In this document: positions 26,939 to 35,691 of the stretch, in pieces
Layout: every line of letters starts with the position of its first letter
Numbering within the stretch: the first letter of the stretch is position 1
NCBI RefSeq assembly: GCF_017833295.1
Contig: NZ_JAFIBW010000001.1
Location: forward strand, 5,642,001 to 5,706,000
Reading direction: 5' to 3'
Origin: Methylobacterium sp. PvR107
GTDB taxonomy: Bacteria; Pseudomonadota; Alphaproteobacteria; Rhizobiales; Beijerinckiaceae
DNA: 64,000 nt
Made by a program: the position numbers and the translations under genes
The notes under the pieces: generated by a model
Databases searched by the model: none
What the model was told of the DNA's origin: nothing
Seen by the model: the letters and a program-made list of their open reading frames with translations, nothing else

Positions 26939-27652
26939 CTAGGCGAGGATGTTGACGGCGCGTGCGGCGACAAGGGCCACAGTGAGCAGAGAGATCAATG
27001 CCTCGGCCATCATCAGCAACTTCGCGCGCGGCGTCAGAGGCAGCGTGTCGGTGGGCGAGAAGGCGGTGGCGTTGGTGAAGGCCAGAAACAGGTAGTCCAC
27101 GAAACCCGGCACGAACGGGTCCGCCGCATCCTGATGCGGAAGCGTCATTTGTGGAAACAGAAAATCTGGATCGCGCGCTCTCGGATGGCCGCGCAACGCG
27201 GCACCGCCGCGATCTGTCGTCCAGAACCACAGGGCGAAGATCACGACATTGGTGCCCCAGATGTTGAGGGCATCGACCAGCAGGGTCGGGCCGCCGGCTG
27301 CCTTGCCGTTCAGGAGGGCGTGAACCAGGGCTGCGAGGGCCGCGGTGTTGGCCACGGTGACCAGGGCAGTCATGAAGAGGGCCATCCTGCGGATCAGGCG
27401 ATGATGGCGGTGGACCTCGGCCCAGTGCGCGTCTGTCGTGGCACGCCGCGCCCGACCCTGGTTCCAGGCCGTGGCGGCTGAAAGCGGCACCAGCAGCGCG
27501 AGTTCGAGCGTCGGGGCGAGCCAGCGGGGTCCGAGCGAGAAATCGTTCACAACGAGCCACTGAAGGCCAGCCACGCAGGCGATGGCGCTCCGGGCCAACC
27601 AGAAGTCCAGGGTACTGGTCCGAACACGATCAGGGTGCGGCGGCCTCACCAT
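26939..27652 (-). CDS. Multi-helix membrane protein, DUF1345-like
   Basis: A 237-residue protein with about five hydrophobic helices (~14-32, 38-56, 85-110, 118-140 and 205-232). The C-terminal part FVDYLFLAFTNATAFSPTDT followed by RAKLLMMAEALISLLTVALV resembles DUF1345 or a degenerate ion-channel pore segment (FTNATAFSPTDT in the filter position). ATG 27652 follows AGGGGACG. It heads a minus-strand group with the hemerythrin gene. The family assignment is tentative. Confidence 0.6.
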   Translation of the reverse strand: MVRPPHPDRVRTSTLDFWLARSAIACVAGLQWLVVNDFSLGPRWLAPTLELALLVPLSAATAWNQGRARRATTDAHWAEVHRHHRLIRRMALFMTALVTVANTAALAALVHALLNGKAAGGPTLLVDALNIWGTNVVIFALWFWTTDRGGAALRGHPRARDPDFLFPQMTLPHQDAADPFVPGFVDYLFLAFTNATAFSPTDTLPLTPRAKLLMMAEALISLLTVALVAARAVNILA

Positions 27653-27696
27653 CAACGACGTCCCCTGACGAGCTGTGCCTCTGGGGCGGTCGCGCC

Positions 27697-27879
27697 CTAA
27701 CGCTTCTTGCCCAGTTCGGCCGCGATGTCCTTGGTCATGCGACCGACCTTCCGATGCGCGGCCGTCAGCTGGTCCTGCGTGACGCCCCACCGCTTCATCC
27801 AGAACTCGACAGCCTTGCGTTCCGACAGATCGAGCCGGTCCTTGTCGATGAAGCCACGCTTGTCCTTGAGGCCGGCCAT
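27697..27879 (-). CDS. DUF3606 protein
   Basis: A 60-residue soluble protein matching DUF3606: DRLDLSERKAVEFWMKRWGV, TQDQLTAAHRKVGRMTKDI. Such proteins are short, basic, abundant in Rhizobiales and Methylobacterium, and often induced under stress. ATG 27879 has a GGAGGATCCCC site just upstream. It lies 45 bp before the membrane protein on the same strand and may share its transcript. Confidence 0.8.
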   Translation of the reverse strand: MAGLKDKRGFIDKDRLDLSERKAVEFWMKRWGVTQDQLTAAHRKVGRMTKDIAAELGKKR

Positions 27880-28218
27880 GGGGATCCTCCTGGGTTGGTG
27901 ATTGCGGTCTGGGAAGGACCTCGCAACCGATCTGACGGTGAGGCGCGCAAAGGGAGGCGAGGAGCCGGAACGTCAGCCTTGCCTGACCGGTGCTTCGGCA
28001 TCCGGCCGAGGCGGCCAAACCGGTGCTCCAAGATAGGGGCTGGGCTGGAGAATCAGCGCCGCTACATCGGCTGTGCGATCATACGAGCCTACTTGGACCT
28101 TGATGCCTCGAGGCTCGGGGGGCGAGTCCCCGATATGGGCTGCCGCGCACTTGATGTCATGATGCCGGCCGACACGACAGCCAAAATCGGCGTCTGCTCG
28201 ATGTGCGGGATACCAGTC

Positions 28219-29067
28219 ATGTTCGATGTGACGAAGATGTTGGCCGACGCGCTTGGCGAGCACCTCGCGCTCACCTATCAGCGCACCTTCGGCAGCCGCG
28301 AGCCCCGTTTTGCCGAGGTGATCGAGGCGTCCGCACGTCTGACCATCGAGCGCATCGTCGGCAGCGATGCGCTCTACCATGACGGCGACCACACCGCCCT
28401 CGTCACGCTCGTCGCTCAGGACATCCTCCGCGGTCGGTTCCTCGACAAGGGCATCACCCCGGAGGATTGGCTGCACATGATCCTGGCGGCCCTGTACCAC
28501 GACATCGGCTACGTGCGCGGCGTCTGCTCGGGCGACCGGGCGAACGCCTTCGTCATCGACACCCAGGGCACCACCATCACTCTGCCGCGCGGTGCCTCGG
28601 ATGCGGCGCTGGCGCCCTACCACATCGAGCGCTCGAAGCTGGCGGTGCAGGAGCGCTTCGGCACGAATGACCTCGTCGACGCGCAGCGGGTGATGCGCGC
28701 CATCGAGTTGACCCGTTTCCCCGTGCCCGCGGACGACGAGCACCGCGAGACCGGGACCGAGGCGGGCCTGATGCGTGCGGCCGACCTGATCGGGCAGCTC
28801 GGCGATCCGCTCTACCCCCGTAAATTGAACGCGCTGTTCCACGAATTTGCCGAGGTCGGCCTCGCCAACGAACTTGGCTATGCCAACCCGGCGGACCTCG
28901 CGGAGCAATACCCGGCGTTCTTCTGGGGCAAGATCGAGCCGGTCATCGGGGACGCGATTCGCTGTCTCGATTTAACGGTTGAGGGCCGGAGCTGGGTTGC
29001 AAACCTCTATAGTCATGTGTTCGCCATCGAGCATGACCGCCGCCGCATGGGACCTCACCCAGGCTGA
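28219..29067 (+). CDS. HD-domain metal-dependent phosphohydrolase-like protein
   Basis: A 282-residue protein. The HD signature is in ALYHDIGYVRG (~residue 96), with upstream His in LYHDGDHTALVTLVAQDI and a later conserved HIERSKLAVQERFG and RAADLIGQLGDPLY (Asp ligand). HD proteins hydrolyse phosphate esters such as cyclic nucleotides or dNTPs; the substrate is unknown. Start ATG 28219 is preferred over ATG 28201, and the open frame further upstream reads as antisense of the DUF3606 gene. There is no membrane helix. Confidence 0.75.
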   Translation: MFDVTKMLADALGEHLALTYQRTFGSREPRFAEVIEASARLTIERIVGSDALYHDGDHTALVTLVAQDILRGRFLDKGITPEDWLHMILAALYHDIGYVRGVCSGDRANAFVIDTQGTTITLPRGASDAALAPYHIERSKLAVQERFGTNDLVDAQRVMRAIELTRFPVPADDEHRETGTEAGLMRAADLIGQLGDPLYPRKLNALFHEFAEVGLANELGYANPADLAEQYPAFFWGKIEPVIGDAIRCLDLTVEGRSWVANLYSHVFAIEHDRRRMGPHPG

Positions 29068-29309
29068 GCCGCAACAGTGGCTCTCGGCGACATCAGCAGC
29101 GGTGATAGCGAGCTGCAGGCCAGCGTGCGCGAGGCCACAGGGTCCGTTTACGTCCAGTACGAGCCGTTGCGGGCGGTGGGGCGCAACGTGGGCCGGCTAC
29201 CTGGCCCGTGCCAATTTTCATTGTTGTAGCAGTCACTTAAGCCAACCAAATGGCTGAGATGGAGCATTCGCCCTGCAATCTGCCTTTCCGATCCGGGGGG
29301 CGGGTGCGT
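29068..29309. other. Short gene-free stretch after the HD gene
   Basis: No credible frame, RNA or terminator is visible here. Confidence 0.3.
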
Positions 29310-29456
29310 CTAACTCTGGACCGGCCAGGTGACCGCCCGACACGTTGGGCATCAGGTGTGGTCGTGCTCCGCGTCCGCGACGAGGGTGATCGCCGTGGGG
29401 TCGTCCTGCATGACACGGACGATGCGGCAGCCGGGCACAGGAAAGAGCGGGGTCAT
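29310..29456 (-). pseudogene. ISL3-type transposase N-terminal remnant
   Basis: From ATG 29456 the minus strand reads TPLFPVPGCRIVRVMQDDPT then ITLVADAEHDHT, a TGA, then CPTCRAV in the same frame. ISL3 transposases begin with this beta segment followed by a zinc-binding CPxC pair, so it is a relic with a nonsense mutation and no catalytic part. About 50 codons survive. Confidence 0.5.
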
Positions 29457-29579
29457 GCCCCGATCTGCGCGGCAGGCTCGACCGCGCCAAGACCTCAGAC
29501 GTCACACGCCTCGATCCACTCAACGCGGCGATGGACCACCCCGTGGCCGATCAACGGCGGATGCTTTCACCACGACCGC

Positions 29580-30785
29580 TCAACCGGCTGCGGCGGGCCT
29601 GGACAATATCGACCAACGGACGAAGAGCCCGACAGCACCGGTGGCGATGATCGTCGTCGCATATATGTCGGCCGTTGCGGCGTAGCCGATCTCCCGCACG
29701 AGGTATCCAGCCAAAAGCGCAGGAAGACTGAGGGCCAGGTAGCTCTGCAGATAATATGCAGCGAGGAGTTCGGCCCGCTCGACCGGCTGCGCGAGCGGTA
29801 TGACCATTCCCAGGGCTCCCAGAAAGCCGGTGCCGAAGCCGGCTCCGCCCAGGAGTGTCCCTCCGATCAGTACCGGCACGCTTCCTCCATGCATACCTGC
29901 AAGCACGATCGCGAGTCCGGTCATCATGGCGAACGTGCCAACCGTGAGATTGGCGTTGGCGGCCCGCGTCCGCCGCGCCGCGATGGCTGAGGCGCCGGAC
30001 AGCATGAGGGCCGTCACCATCGCCCCCCCGATCAAGGGCGTCCGCGTCCCAGTCGCCACCGCGACGAGAGAGGGTACGAGGGACAGGTAGAAGCCGCCGA
30101 GCATCCACATCGCCACGTTGCTCGGCGTGACGGCGACCAGGGTTCTCCTGACCTGCGGTGGCACGACGACTCGAGGCCAAAGCGACTGGAGAGCTCCGCT
30201 GCGGCGCGCGCCTGTCTCGGCCGTCAGCCAGAGCAGGACCGCCTGGACCGCGAACATCGTTCCAAGGATCGCGTAGACGAGATGCAACGGGTGCGGAGCA
30301 TATTGCACGAGGATGCTCGTGCCGAGTGCGCCCACGGCCATGCCCAGGAGGGGAGCAAGCGAGTTGACGAGTTGCCCACGTGCACGATCGACATCAACGA
30401 GAGCCGCCCCGAGCGAACTCGCGGCAATGCCGGTCGCGATGCCCTGTACGGTCCGCGCCGCGAGGAGGTGTCCGGCTCCGTCCGACACCACGAAAAGTAG
30501 CATCGCTGCGAGTTCTAACAGGATGGCGCCGAAGATCACGGGACGTCGGCCGAGGTGGTCCGAAAGAGACCCGGCGACGAGAAGGGCCACCAAGAGGGCC
30601 AGCGCATAGACTGCGAATACGGCGGTCGTGACGATCGGAGAAAGGGCGTAGGTCTCCTGATAGAACCGATACAGCGGCGTGGGGGCGGACGAGGCCGCGA
30701 GGAACGTGCCCAGTACGAGCGCATGGAAGGGCAGCGCATAGCCCTTCGCGACACGGGCTTCCGCGTAGGGATCAGCCATAGCCAT
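29580..30785 (-). CDS. MFS transporter
   Basis: A 401-residue inner-membrane carrier with twelve predicted helices. The loop between helices 2 and 3 carries the MFS signature (GSLSDHLGRRPVIFGAILLE, ~72-91), and ARTVQGIATGIAASSLGAAL fits motif B/C of helix 4-5 in drug/proton antiporters. The N-terminus AMADPYAEARVAKGYALPFH is cytoplasmic. It is divergent from a TetR-type gene 104 bp away with a palindromic operator between them, the usual arrangement for an efflux pump and its repressor. Substrate unknown. The start could be ATG 30785 or 30779. Confidence 0.85.
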   Translation of the reverse strand: MAMADPYAEARVAKGYALPFHALVLGTFLAASSAPTPLYRFYQETYALSPIVTTAVFAVYALALLVALLVAGSLSDHLGRRPVIFGAILLELAAMLLFVVSDGAGHLLAARTVQGIATGIAASSLGAALVDVDRARGQLVNSLAPLLGMAVGALGTSILVQYAPHPLHLVYAILGTMFAVQAVLLWLTAETGARRSGALQSLWPRVVVPPQVRRTLVAVTPSNVAMWMLGGFYLSLVPSLVAVATGTRTPLIGGAMVTALMLSGASAIAARRTRAANANLTVGTFAMMTGLAIVLAGMHGGSVPVLIGGTLLGGAGFGTGFLGALGMVIPLAQPVERAELLAAYYLQSYLALSLPALLAGYLVREIGYAATADIYATTIIATGAVGLFVRWSILSRPAAAG

Positions 30786-30799
30786 GCCCGCCTCTTAAC

Positions 30800-30856
30800 G
30801 CTAAATCGTTGCATTAGGCATGTACGGCACGATCCCTACAAAAGCAAATCGTTTGC
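30800..30856. promoter_or_regulatory. Operator candidates between MFS and TetR genes
   Basis: GCAAA-TCG-TTTGC (30844-30856) is a perfect palindrome. A related sequence (CTAAATCGTTGCA, around 30801) lies nearer the MFS start. Two sites in a 104-bp divergent promoter fit binding by the TetR-type protein. Confidence 0.5.
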
Positions 30857-30888
30857 GTTTGTGGCGTGGATTCACGGCAGGGTTTGCG

Positions 30889-31467
30889 ATGAACGCGAGG
30901 CAAGGCCCTCGACCCGGCGGGCGGAGCGCCAGAGTCCAGGCATCGGTGCAGGCGGCCGTGCGCGGACTCCTGGCGGAGATGGACCGGTCGGAGATCACCG
31001 TGCCGCTCATCGCTACGGCTGCAGGAGTGACACCGTCCACCATCTATCGACGCTGGGGCACCCTCGGAGAGCTTTTTGCCGACGTGGCGGTCGAGCGGCT
31101 TCGGCCGGATTCCGATCCGATCGACACGGGGAACGGTTGGACCGACCTTGAGGCATGGGCGGAGCAGTACGCGGACGAGATGTCGTCGGCTCCCGGGCGC
31201 GAACTCATCCGGGACGTCCTGGCGGCAGCGGACACCAACTGCGCACAGCGATGTTGCTCCTTCTCGCGCGAGCAGATCGCGATCATCGCCGAACGGGCGG
31301 CTGTCCGTGGCGAGACTTTCCCGGACCTGGAAGCCGTCTTGGATGGCGTCGTTTCGCCGATTGTCTACCGGATCCTCTTCGGCGAGGCTCCGAGCCGAGA
31401 GCGGATCCGCGACCTCGTAGGCCGCACGATGGCAGTTGCAGGATCGCACCGCGGCGAACGCCGTTGA
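30889..31467 (+). CDS. TetR/AcrR-family repressor
   Basis: A 192-residue regulator. The N-terminal helix-turn-helix is ITVPLIATAAGVTPSTIYRRW (~38-58) with LGELFADVAVERL after it, as in TetR; the C-terminal ~130 residues form the helical ligand domain (LEAWAEQYADEMSS, ERIRDLVGRTMAVAG). ATG 30889 is chosen because the upstream extension lacks protein character. It probably represses the divergent MFS gene and itself. Confidence 0.85.
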   Translation: MNARQGPRPGGRSARVQASVQAAVRGLLAEMDRSEITVPLIATAAGVTPSTIYRRWGTLGELFADVAVERLRPDSDPIDTGNGWTDLEAWAEQYADEMSSAPGRELIRDVLAAADTNCAQRCCSFSREQIAIIAERAAVRGETFPDLEAVLDGVVSPIVYRILFGEAPSRERIRDLVGRTMAVAGSHRGERR

Positions 31468-31724
31468 ACTTCACTCAGCAAATGGACAGAGCGCGTCCGA
31501 TGTCCGCTTCGGGTAAGTCGCTCGGCATCCCGAAAGGTCTCGACCGGGTTCGGCAGGAGGCTGTCGGCTTTTCCGGCCGCTGCTCGCAGAAGCGGACCAG
31601 CGGCTTCCCGCCACAAGCTGATTGTCACATCGCCAGCTCGGGGCCCGACGATCACCGCCCGCACGCCGCACCATAGTGGCGGGCTTCCCGCACCGACTGA
31701 AGCGTCGCGCGCCGGATCATCCAT

Positions 31725-32053
31725 TCATCGCGCCGCCCCCTCGGTACCAGAAGCCCCTGCAGCGACAGTCGCGGCGATAACGTCTTTGCCTTCCATTGCG
31801 GCGAGACGGCGTTCTAGGTTTTCGATCTCGTCTCTGGCCTCGTCAGGCGAAACACCTTCAAGATTCCGCTTGTAATCGGCAACTGTCGTGTCGAGCAGAT
31901 CGTTTCGTGACTTTAGCGACCCAATCTGACTTTGTATTTCCAGTTGAGTGCGACACGGATCGCGCCAGCGACGATAGCGACAACGATAAAGAACGCTGCC
32001 GGGGCGGTCCTCACGACCTGCCAGTTGGCTGAGAAAATAGCACCCGCGTCCAT
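31725..32053 (-). pseudogene. Membrane-anchored coiled-coil protein with a -1 frameshift
   Basis: ATG 32053 starts MDAGAIFSANWQVV with one membrane helix (TAPAAFFIVVAIVAGAIRVA) and ends early at 31913. One frame away, beginning at the AAATACAAAG run near 31930-31940, a clear helical continuation (SQIGSLKSRNDLLDTTVADY, DEARDEIENLERRLAAMEGK) runs to TGA at 31725-31727. Together they give about 109 residues. A single lost A in the run explains it; programmed frameshifting is possible but unsupported. Confidence 0.6.
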
Positions 32054-32144
32054 AGGGCGATCCTGCACAGCCAAGCGCTTGTCATCCCTTGCCCCGCGCC
32101 GCTCTGTCGACTTGCGGCGCTTCCGTCTGACCGGTGAAATTCTC

Positions 32145-32549
32145 ATGACCCGCACGCTTCTCGCGGCGCTGGCGCTCTCCAGTCATGCCTGGGCGGTCGA
32201 CAGCGACGGCACGCACCCCGACGACCGGATCACCCCGGGCGCGATCCGCACCACCGGCAGGGCCGAGATCTGCGGCCACATGACCGACGCGTTCCGGGAC
32301 ATGTCGGTGACGACGAAGATCGCCGCCCGGCTCGCCTATGGCCCGATGAGCCCGAAAGCCGGCGGGTGCGCCGCCGCGGACGGCTGCGAGATCGATCACC
32401 GCGTGCTGGTCGACAGCACGAACCACCGCAAACCGCCCGGCTCCGGCCGAGGCGGTTTTTTCCTGCCCGTTTACTCCTCGGCCTCAGCCAGATCGGCGCC
32501 GGTGATCACGCCACCGTTCCCGCCAGCCTCTTCGTTCTTTCGGTCCTGA
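32145..32549 (+). pseudogene. Exported HNH-like small protein, 3' truncated
   Basis: ATG 32145 opens a signal peptide (TRTLLAALALSSHAWA) and a block I recognise from many Methylobacterium proteins: TPGAIRTTGRAEICGH, then a Tyr-Gly segment, then DGCEIDHRV, where the family continues with a conserved Leu/Glu/Leu stretch. Here it turns into unrelated sequence after IDHRV and the frame runs through an intrinsic terminator, so the 3' part has been replaced. The gene is probably not functional. Confidence 0.5.
32431..32461 (+). terminator. Intrinsic terminator
   Basis: AACCGCC (32431-32437) pairs with GGCGGTT (32451-32457), followed by a T-run to 32461. It is a classical Rho-independent terminator. 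Confidence 0.75.
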
Positions 32550-32680
32550 ATGGCCTGAAGCGTCTCAGACGGCATCTGGGCAGCCTTCCGAGCCGCGTCT
32601 TCAGTCGCGTACAACCCTGGCAGCCATACGCCCTGATCGGACACCAAGAAGCCGTTGTCGACCGGATAGACCTTGACCAT
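32471..32680 (-). CDS. Small soluble protein of unknown function
   Basis: A 69-residue protein: a beta-rich N-terminus (KVYPVDNGFLVSDQGVWLPG) with YATEDAARKAAQMPSETLQA in the middle, as in small phage proteins, and an acidic tail. ATG 32680 follows GGAG. It lies just downstream of a terminator-like hairpin (32693-32715) that separates it from the DUF1796 gene. Confidence 0.6.
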   Translation of the reverse strand: MVKVYPVDNGFLVSDQGVWLPGLYATEDAARKAAQMPSETLQAIQDRKNEEAGGNGGVITGADLAEAEE

Positions 32681-32733
32681 CTCCAGTCTCTAAGCCCCGC
32701 CGCGCGGGGCCTTTTGACGAGGTGCAAGGTGGG

Positions 32734-33729
32734 TCATTCGCTCACCTTCAGGACCTTGCGCGACTCGGCGAGCAATACCTCATGCTGCACAGATAGGGGT
32801 CCGTTGTTCGGAACAAGGGAGCCGGCTTCTGCAATCAGCTTTCGGAATTTCTGCCGGTTCAATCCCCGCCAACCCTGACTGGCGATCATGGCCGAGAGAA
32901 CAGACTGCACCGCCCTGGTGCGAGCGTTCGCCTCTGCCAATGCGATCTGGCAATCTGAGAGTGAGTCGAGCGCTCGCCTCTCAGCTGCTTGCGCAATAGC
33001 AACCCTATGGCGCGTCGCGTCTTCGCCAGACGTGTCAGTCTCGTTCCGCGCGTTGGCGAGCATCCTGTGATAATCTGTCTCAGGAATACGACACCTCTTC
33101 TCAATAATATTCGCGATCGCCGTGTAGTCGTCCAAGCTCCCAAAATTTAATCCGTTACACGGAGATGTGTAAGCAAACTGTCCTACTTCTAAATTCCCAT
33201 CCATGGCTACTGGACGGTATGTAGGCTGTTTATCGTCGGAACTGTAAACATCCACGCATAAAAGGGAATGTGGATGTAAAAGCTTAGCAATTGCCTCGTA
33301 TGTCGATAATTTATCAAGACCGGGTCTGGCGTAGTAGTGCTGAAACATCACAAAGAGGACTTTTTCAGGACCACGCAGTGCCGAGCGAAACCGGTCAACA
33401 CATCGGCAGAAATATTTGTAGTCATCGTCATTGCGATCCGGGTCGTGATGGTTGAATATATATTTTATGCCAAAATTATCCCTGTAGAATATGTTATCGG
33501 ACAGGTAGTGATCGGGTTCAGGTCGTAGATCTTCTGGAACAGTTTTCAGATTTTTTCGATCAAGAAACTCTCGAAAATCGTCCGCAATTGCATGTTCGAC
33601 CATCTCAGGAGAGGAAAAAATCCAGTCGAATGGCATCGACGACTTCTTGAAGCCCATCTGCTTGAGCGTCTGACTCGTCAGACACAGAGTACCCAATCCG
33701 ATGACAGGCATGATGTTGCTATCAGTCAT
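32734..33729 (-). CDS. DUF1796 putative papain-like cysteine peptidase
   Basis: A 331-residue protein from ATG 33729. The N-terminal domain has the family layout: IGLGTLCLTSQTLKQMGFK with the candidate catalytic Cys16, SMPFDWIFSSPEMV, and FNHHDPDRNDDDY carrying the candidate His. The C-terminal third (residues ~225-290, RHRVAIAQAAERRALDSLSD) is helical and variable. The family is predicted, not proven, to be peptidases and is often linked to surface-polysaccharide loci. The local DNA is clearly more AT-rich than its neighbours, which supports recent transfer. Confidence 0.7.
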   Translation of the reverse strand: MTDSNIMPVIGLGTLCLTSQTLKQMGFKKSSMPFDWIFSSPEMVEHAIADDFREFLDRKNLKTVPEDLRPEPDHYLSDNIFYRDNFGIKYIFNHHDPDRNDDDYKYFCRCVDRFRSALRGPEKVLFVMFQHYYARPGLDKLSTYEAIAKLLHPHSLLCVDVYSSDDKQPTYRPVAMDGNLEVGQFAYTSPCNGLNFGSLDDYTAIANIIEKRCRIPETDYHRMLANARNETDTSGEDATRHRVAIAQAAERRALDSLSDCQIALAEANARTRAVQSVLSAMIASQGWRGLNRQKFRKLIAEAGSLVPNNGPLSVQHEVLLAESRKVLKVSE

Positions 33730-33959
33730 TCTCTTCTCTGAGCTGTCGATTTCCGCGACGGGATCCGACACCAAGGCGTGGCTCCGCTCTAGAACGCCGG
33801 CTTTTACACCTCGATCGTCTGGAGCGGGAGCCTCAAAGCAGACGGGTTGATTATCGAGAAGGCGAGACCCTTATCGTCATCGTCGAAGCCTCCCAAAGCG
33901 ATCACGAAGCGAACCGGTCCGAGGCTGAACAGGTGTCGCGCATCACCGCAGACGCTGAT

Positions 33960-34003
33960 AAGATCGGACGCTCCTCCGCCCCCTGATCAGATCGGGCCGG
34001 GAC
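33960..34003. repeat. 44-bp intergenic repeat, copy 1
   Basis: AAGATCGGACGCTCC, then CCGCCCC, then CAGATCGGG: this copy and 36307-36350 differ at about five positions. The core GATCAGATCGGGC also occurs near 37281. All lie in gene-free DNA between small ORFs. Confidence 0.6.
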
Positions 34004-34049
34004 TGACCGGGCGTCACGCCTGCCAGCTTCGCCGAAGGGGACCTTCTCG

Positions 34050-34352
34050 TCAGCGCTGCACTGCCTCGATATCGTCCTCATAGATCGAGTCCGGCTGGCA
34101 GGCGTGCCACTCCTTCTTCTCGTCGGTCTGCCCCTTGCGCCCCCAGCAGTAAGCGGCCTGGGCCAAGCGGCCGCTGAGCCGATCGCGGAGGCGGCACTGC
34201 TCACGGATGATGGCGGGATCCCCGGAGCCCTCACAGGCCTGAGAGGCTTTCAGCTCCGCGGTCAGCAGCTCCGGAACAGTCGGCAGCTGCTGCTGCGCGC
34301 TGGCCCCACCGGGAGTGACGACGAGTGCGAAGGCGGCGAGGGCTGTGCGCAT
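34050..34352 (-). CDS. Small exported protein with conserved cysteines
   Basis: A 100-residue protein from ATG 34352 with a signal peptide (cut near ASAQ, ~20). The mature part has four Cys (SQACEGSG, REQCRLRDRLSGRL, AYCWGRKGQ, WHACQPDSIY), likely two disulfides. The pattern is one I associate with small Methylobacterium periplasmic proteins of unknown function. ATG 34379 is the upstream alternative. Confidence 0.65.
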   Translation of the reverse strand: MRTALAAFALVVTPGGASAQQQLPTVPELLTAELKASQACEGSGDPAIIREQCRLRDRLSGRLAQAAYCWGRKGQTDEKKEWHACQPDSIYEDDIEAVQR

Positions 34353-34466
34353 GTGGGCAGGATAGCGGAGTCCCGACATCCGACAACGGGACCGCTTCGG
34401 AGATGCCGCCGCCCGAACTGGCCCGCCGCTTGCGGCCGACGAACCATTCCTCCCGGGAACTCACTC

Positions 34467-34500
34467 AGCCCCGCCGGCACCGCCGCGCGGGGCTTTTCTT
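34467..34500 (+). terminator. Intrinsic terminator-like hairpin
   Basis: AGCCCCGC (34467-34474) pairs with GCGGGGCT (34487-34494), followed by TTTTCTT. No plus-strand gene clearly reads into it. Confidence 0.55.
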
Positions 34501-34812
34501 CGGCCATGATCCGGCTAAAAGCCCGCCCGGATCCAAGCCCATCCCCCTCCGGCATGGATCTGGGAGAGCCCGCCCGGCCCAGCGCCGCGGCGGCCTCTTT
34601 TGTGGCGATGATACCGTTCGCACCCACGACGCGATGAGCCTCTGTCGATGACACAAGCTTGATCGCGCAGCCGAAGGGTCGCAGCCCTTTTCTAACCTGG
34701 ATGACAGCGCACCCTGCTTCGCTGTGGCAAGCTGCTGGCAATCGTGCGCTCCGGTCTAGGCAAGTGCGCGAGCGAGGGCATCGCCCCCGCCTTTCACCGG
34801 CGGGAGAGCCTT

Positions 34813-35067
34813 GTGCCGCGCTACCACTTCAACGTCTATGACGGTGTGACCTTGCTCGACAAAAAGGGTGTCGAATTACCCGACACCATGTTCGCACGCC
34901 GTGAGGCTATTCGGTATGCGGGGGTTCTTCTCGAGGAAGGCGCAAGGCTAGAGAGCCTCGGTCAGGAATGGCGGATGGAAGTCACGGACGGGACCGAACT
35001 GATACTGTTCAGGCTCGACTTCTTTGTGACCCCGTCGGCCGCAGTCACCTCGCTCGAAAAGCCATAG
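34813..35067 (+). CDS. DUF6894 protein
   Basis: An 84-residue protein beginning at GTG 34813, chosen because GGGAG is just upstream and the family starts with this PRYHFNVYDG segment. It continues with LPDTMFARREAIRYAGVLLE and MEVTDGTELILFRLDF, the standard alternation of beta strand, helix and strands. DUF6894 proteins are very numerous in Methylobacteriaceae; their role is unknown. The 325 bp after it hold only a terminator. Confidence 0.75.
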   Translation: MPRYHFNVYDGVTLLDKKGVELPDTMFARREAIRYAGVLLEEGARLESLGQEWRMEVTDGTELILFRLDFFVTPSAAVTSLEKP

Positions 35068-35392
35068 TGGGCATCCGTCAGCTTTCGACGCCTTGAACCT
35101 TGCGATCTGCTTCAACGCGGTATCGAAGTCGGCTTCATCCCGATGGCGCCAGCCTCGGAAGCAACACGTGACAGATTTGCTGGTGCGGGCCCCTTCGTCT
35201 CCACGGCGCGGCGAGCCTGGATTGGCAACGAAGCATTAACCGTACGGCGATAGGTTCCGATGAGCGACCAGCCGGGCGGTTGAGCGTCGGCAGATCAGCA
35301 CCGTTCCGGTATACCGGTGCGGCCTCGCCGTAGCAGTCGCATAAAGCCCGCCCGGTCCGCCGGCGCGGGCTTTTTCGCGCGCTGGTCCGAGG
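35068..35392. other. Gene-free stretch with terminator at 35343-35375
   Basis: AAAGCCCGC (35343-35351) pairs with GCGGGCTTT and runs into TTTTT, a plus-strand intrinsic terminator. The rest has no supported feature. Confidence 0.55.
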
Positions 35393-35605
35393 TCAGTTCC
35401 GAACCTGCGGCCGGTCGCCGATGAAGGCTGCCATGCCCGCCGCCTCAACCATCGCGATGAATGCTGCGCGCGCCTCCTCCTCCGGCGCGAATGTGTCCTG
35501 CCACCGGGTGCAGCCGCCGAGGAGGTGGACCGCGTCCAGGCGCCAGAGGTCCAGCGTCCCGGCAAACCGATCGATCTCGACGTCGACCATGTGGCCGTCG
35601 AGCAT
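35393..35605 (-). CDS. Small protein of unknown function
   Basis: A 70-residue soluble protein from ATG 35605 (or 35590): DVEIDRFAGTLDLWRLDAVH, GGCTRWQDTFAPEEEARAAF, IAMVEAAGMAAFIGDRPQV. Composition is protein-like, but no family is recognised. It probably ends at the preceding terminator hairpin. Confidence 0.5.
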   Translation of the reverse strand: MLDGHMVDVEIDRFAGTLDLWRLDAVHLLGGCTRWQDTFAPEEEARAAFIAMVEAAGMAAFIGDRPQVRN

Positions 35606-35691
35606 GAACGCCCCGACAGCCGGGCGTGCTCGAACGCGCGATCCTCGCCGTCCAGTCCTGCAGCCTCATAGTGTCTCAGTTTGATATCGGG

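Noticed and set aside
27754..28218. N-terminal extension of the HD-domain protein
   Set aside because: It is antisense to the DUF3606 gene and Arg-rich; the domain begins after ATG 28219.
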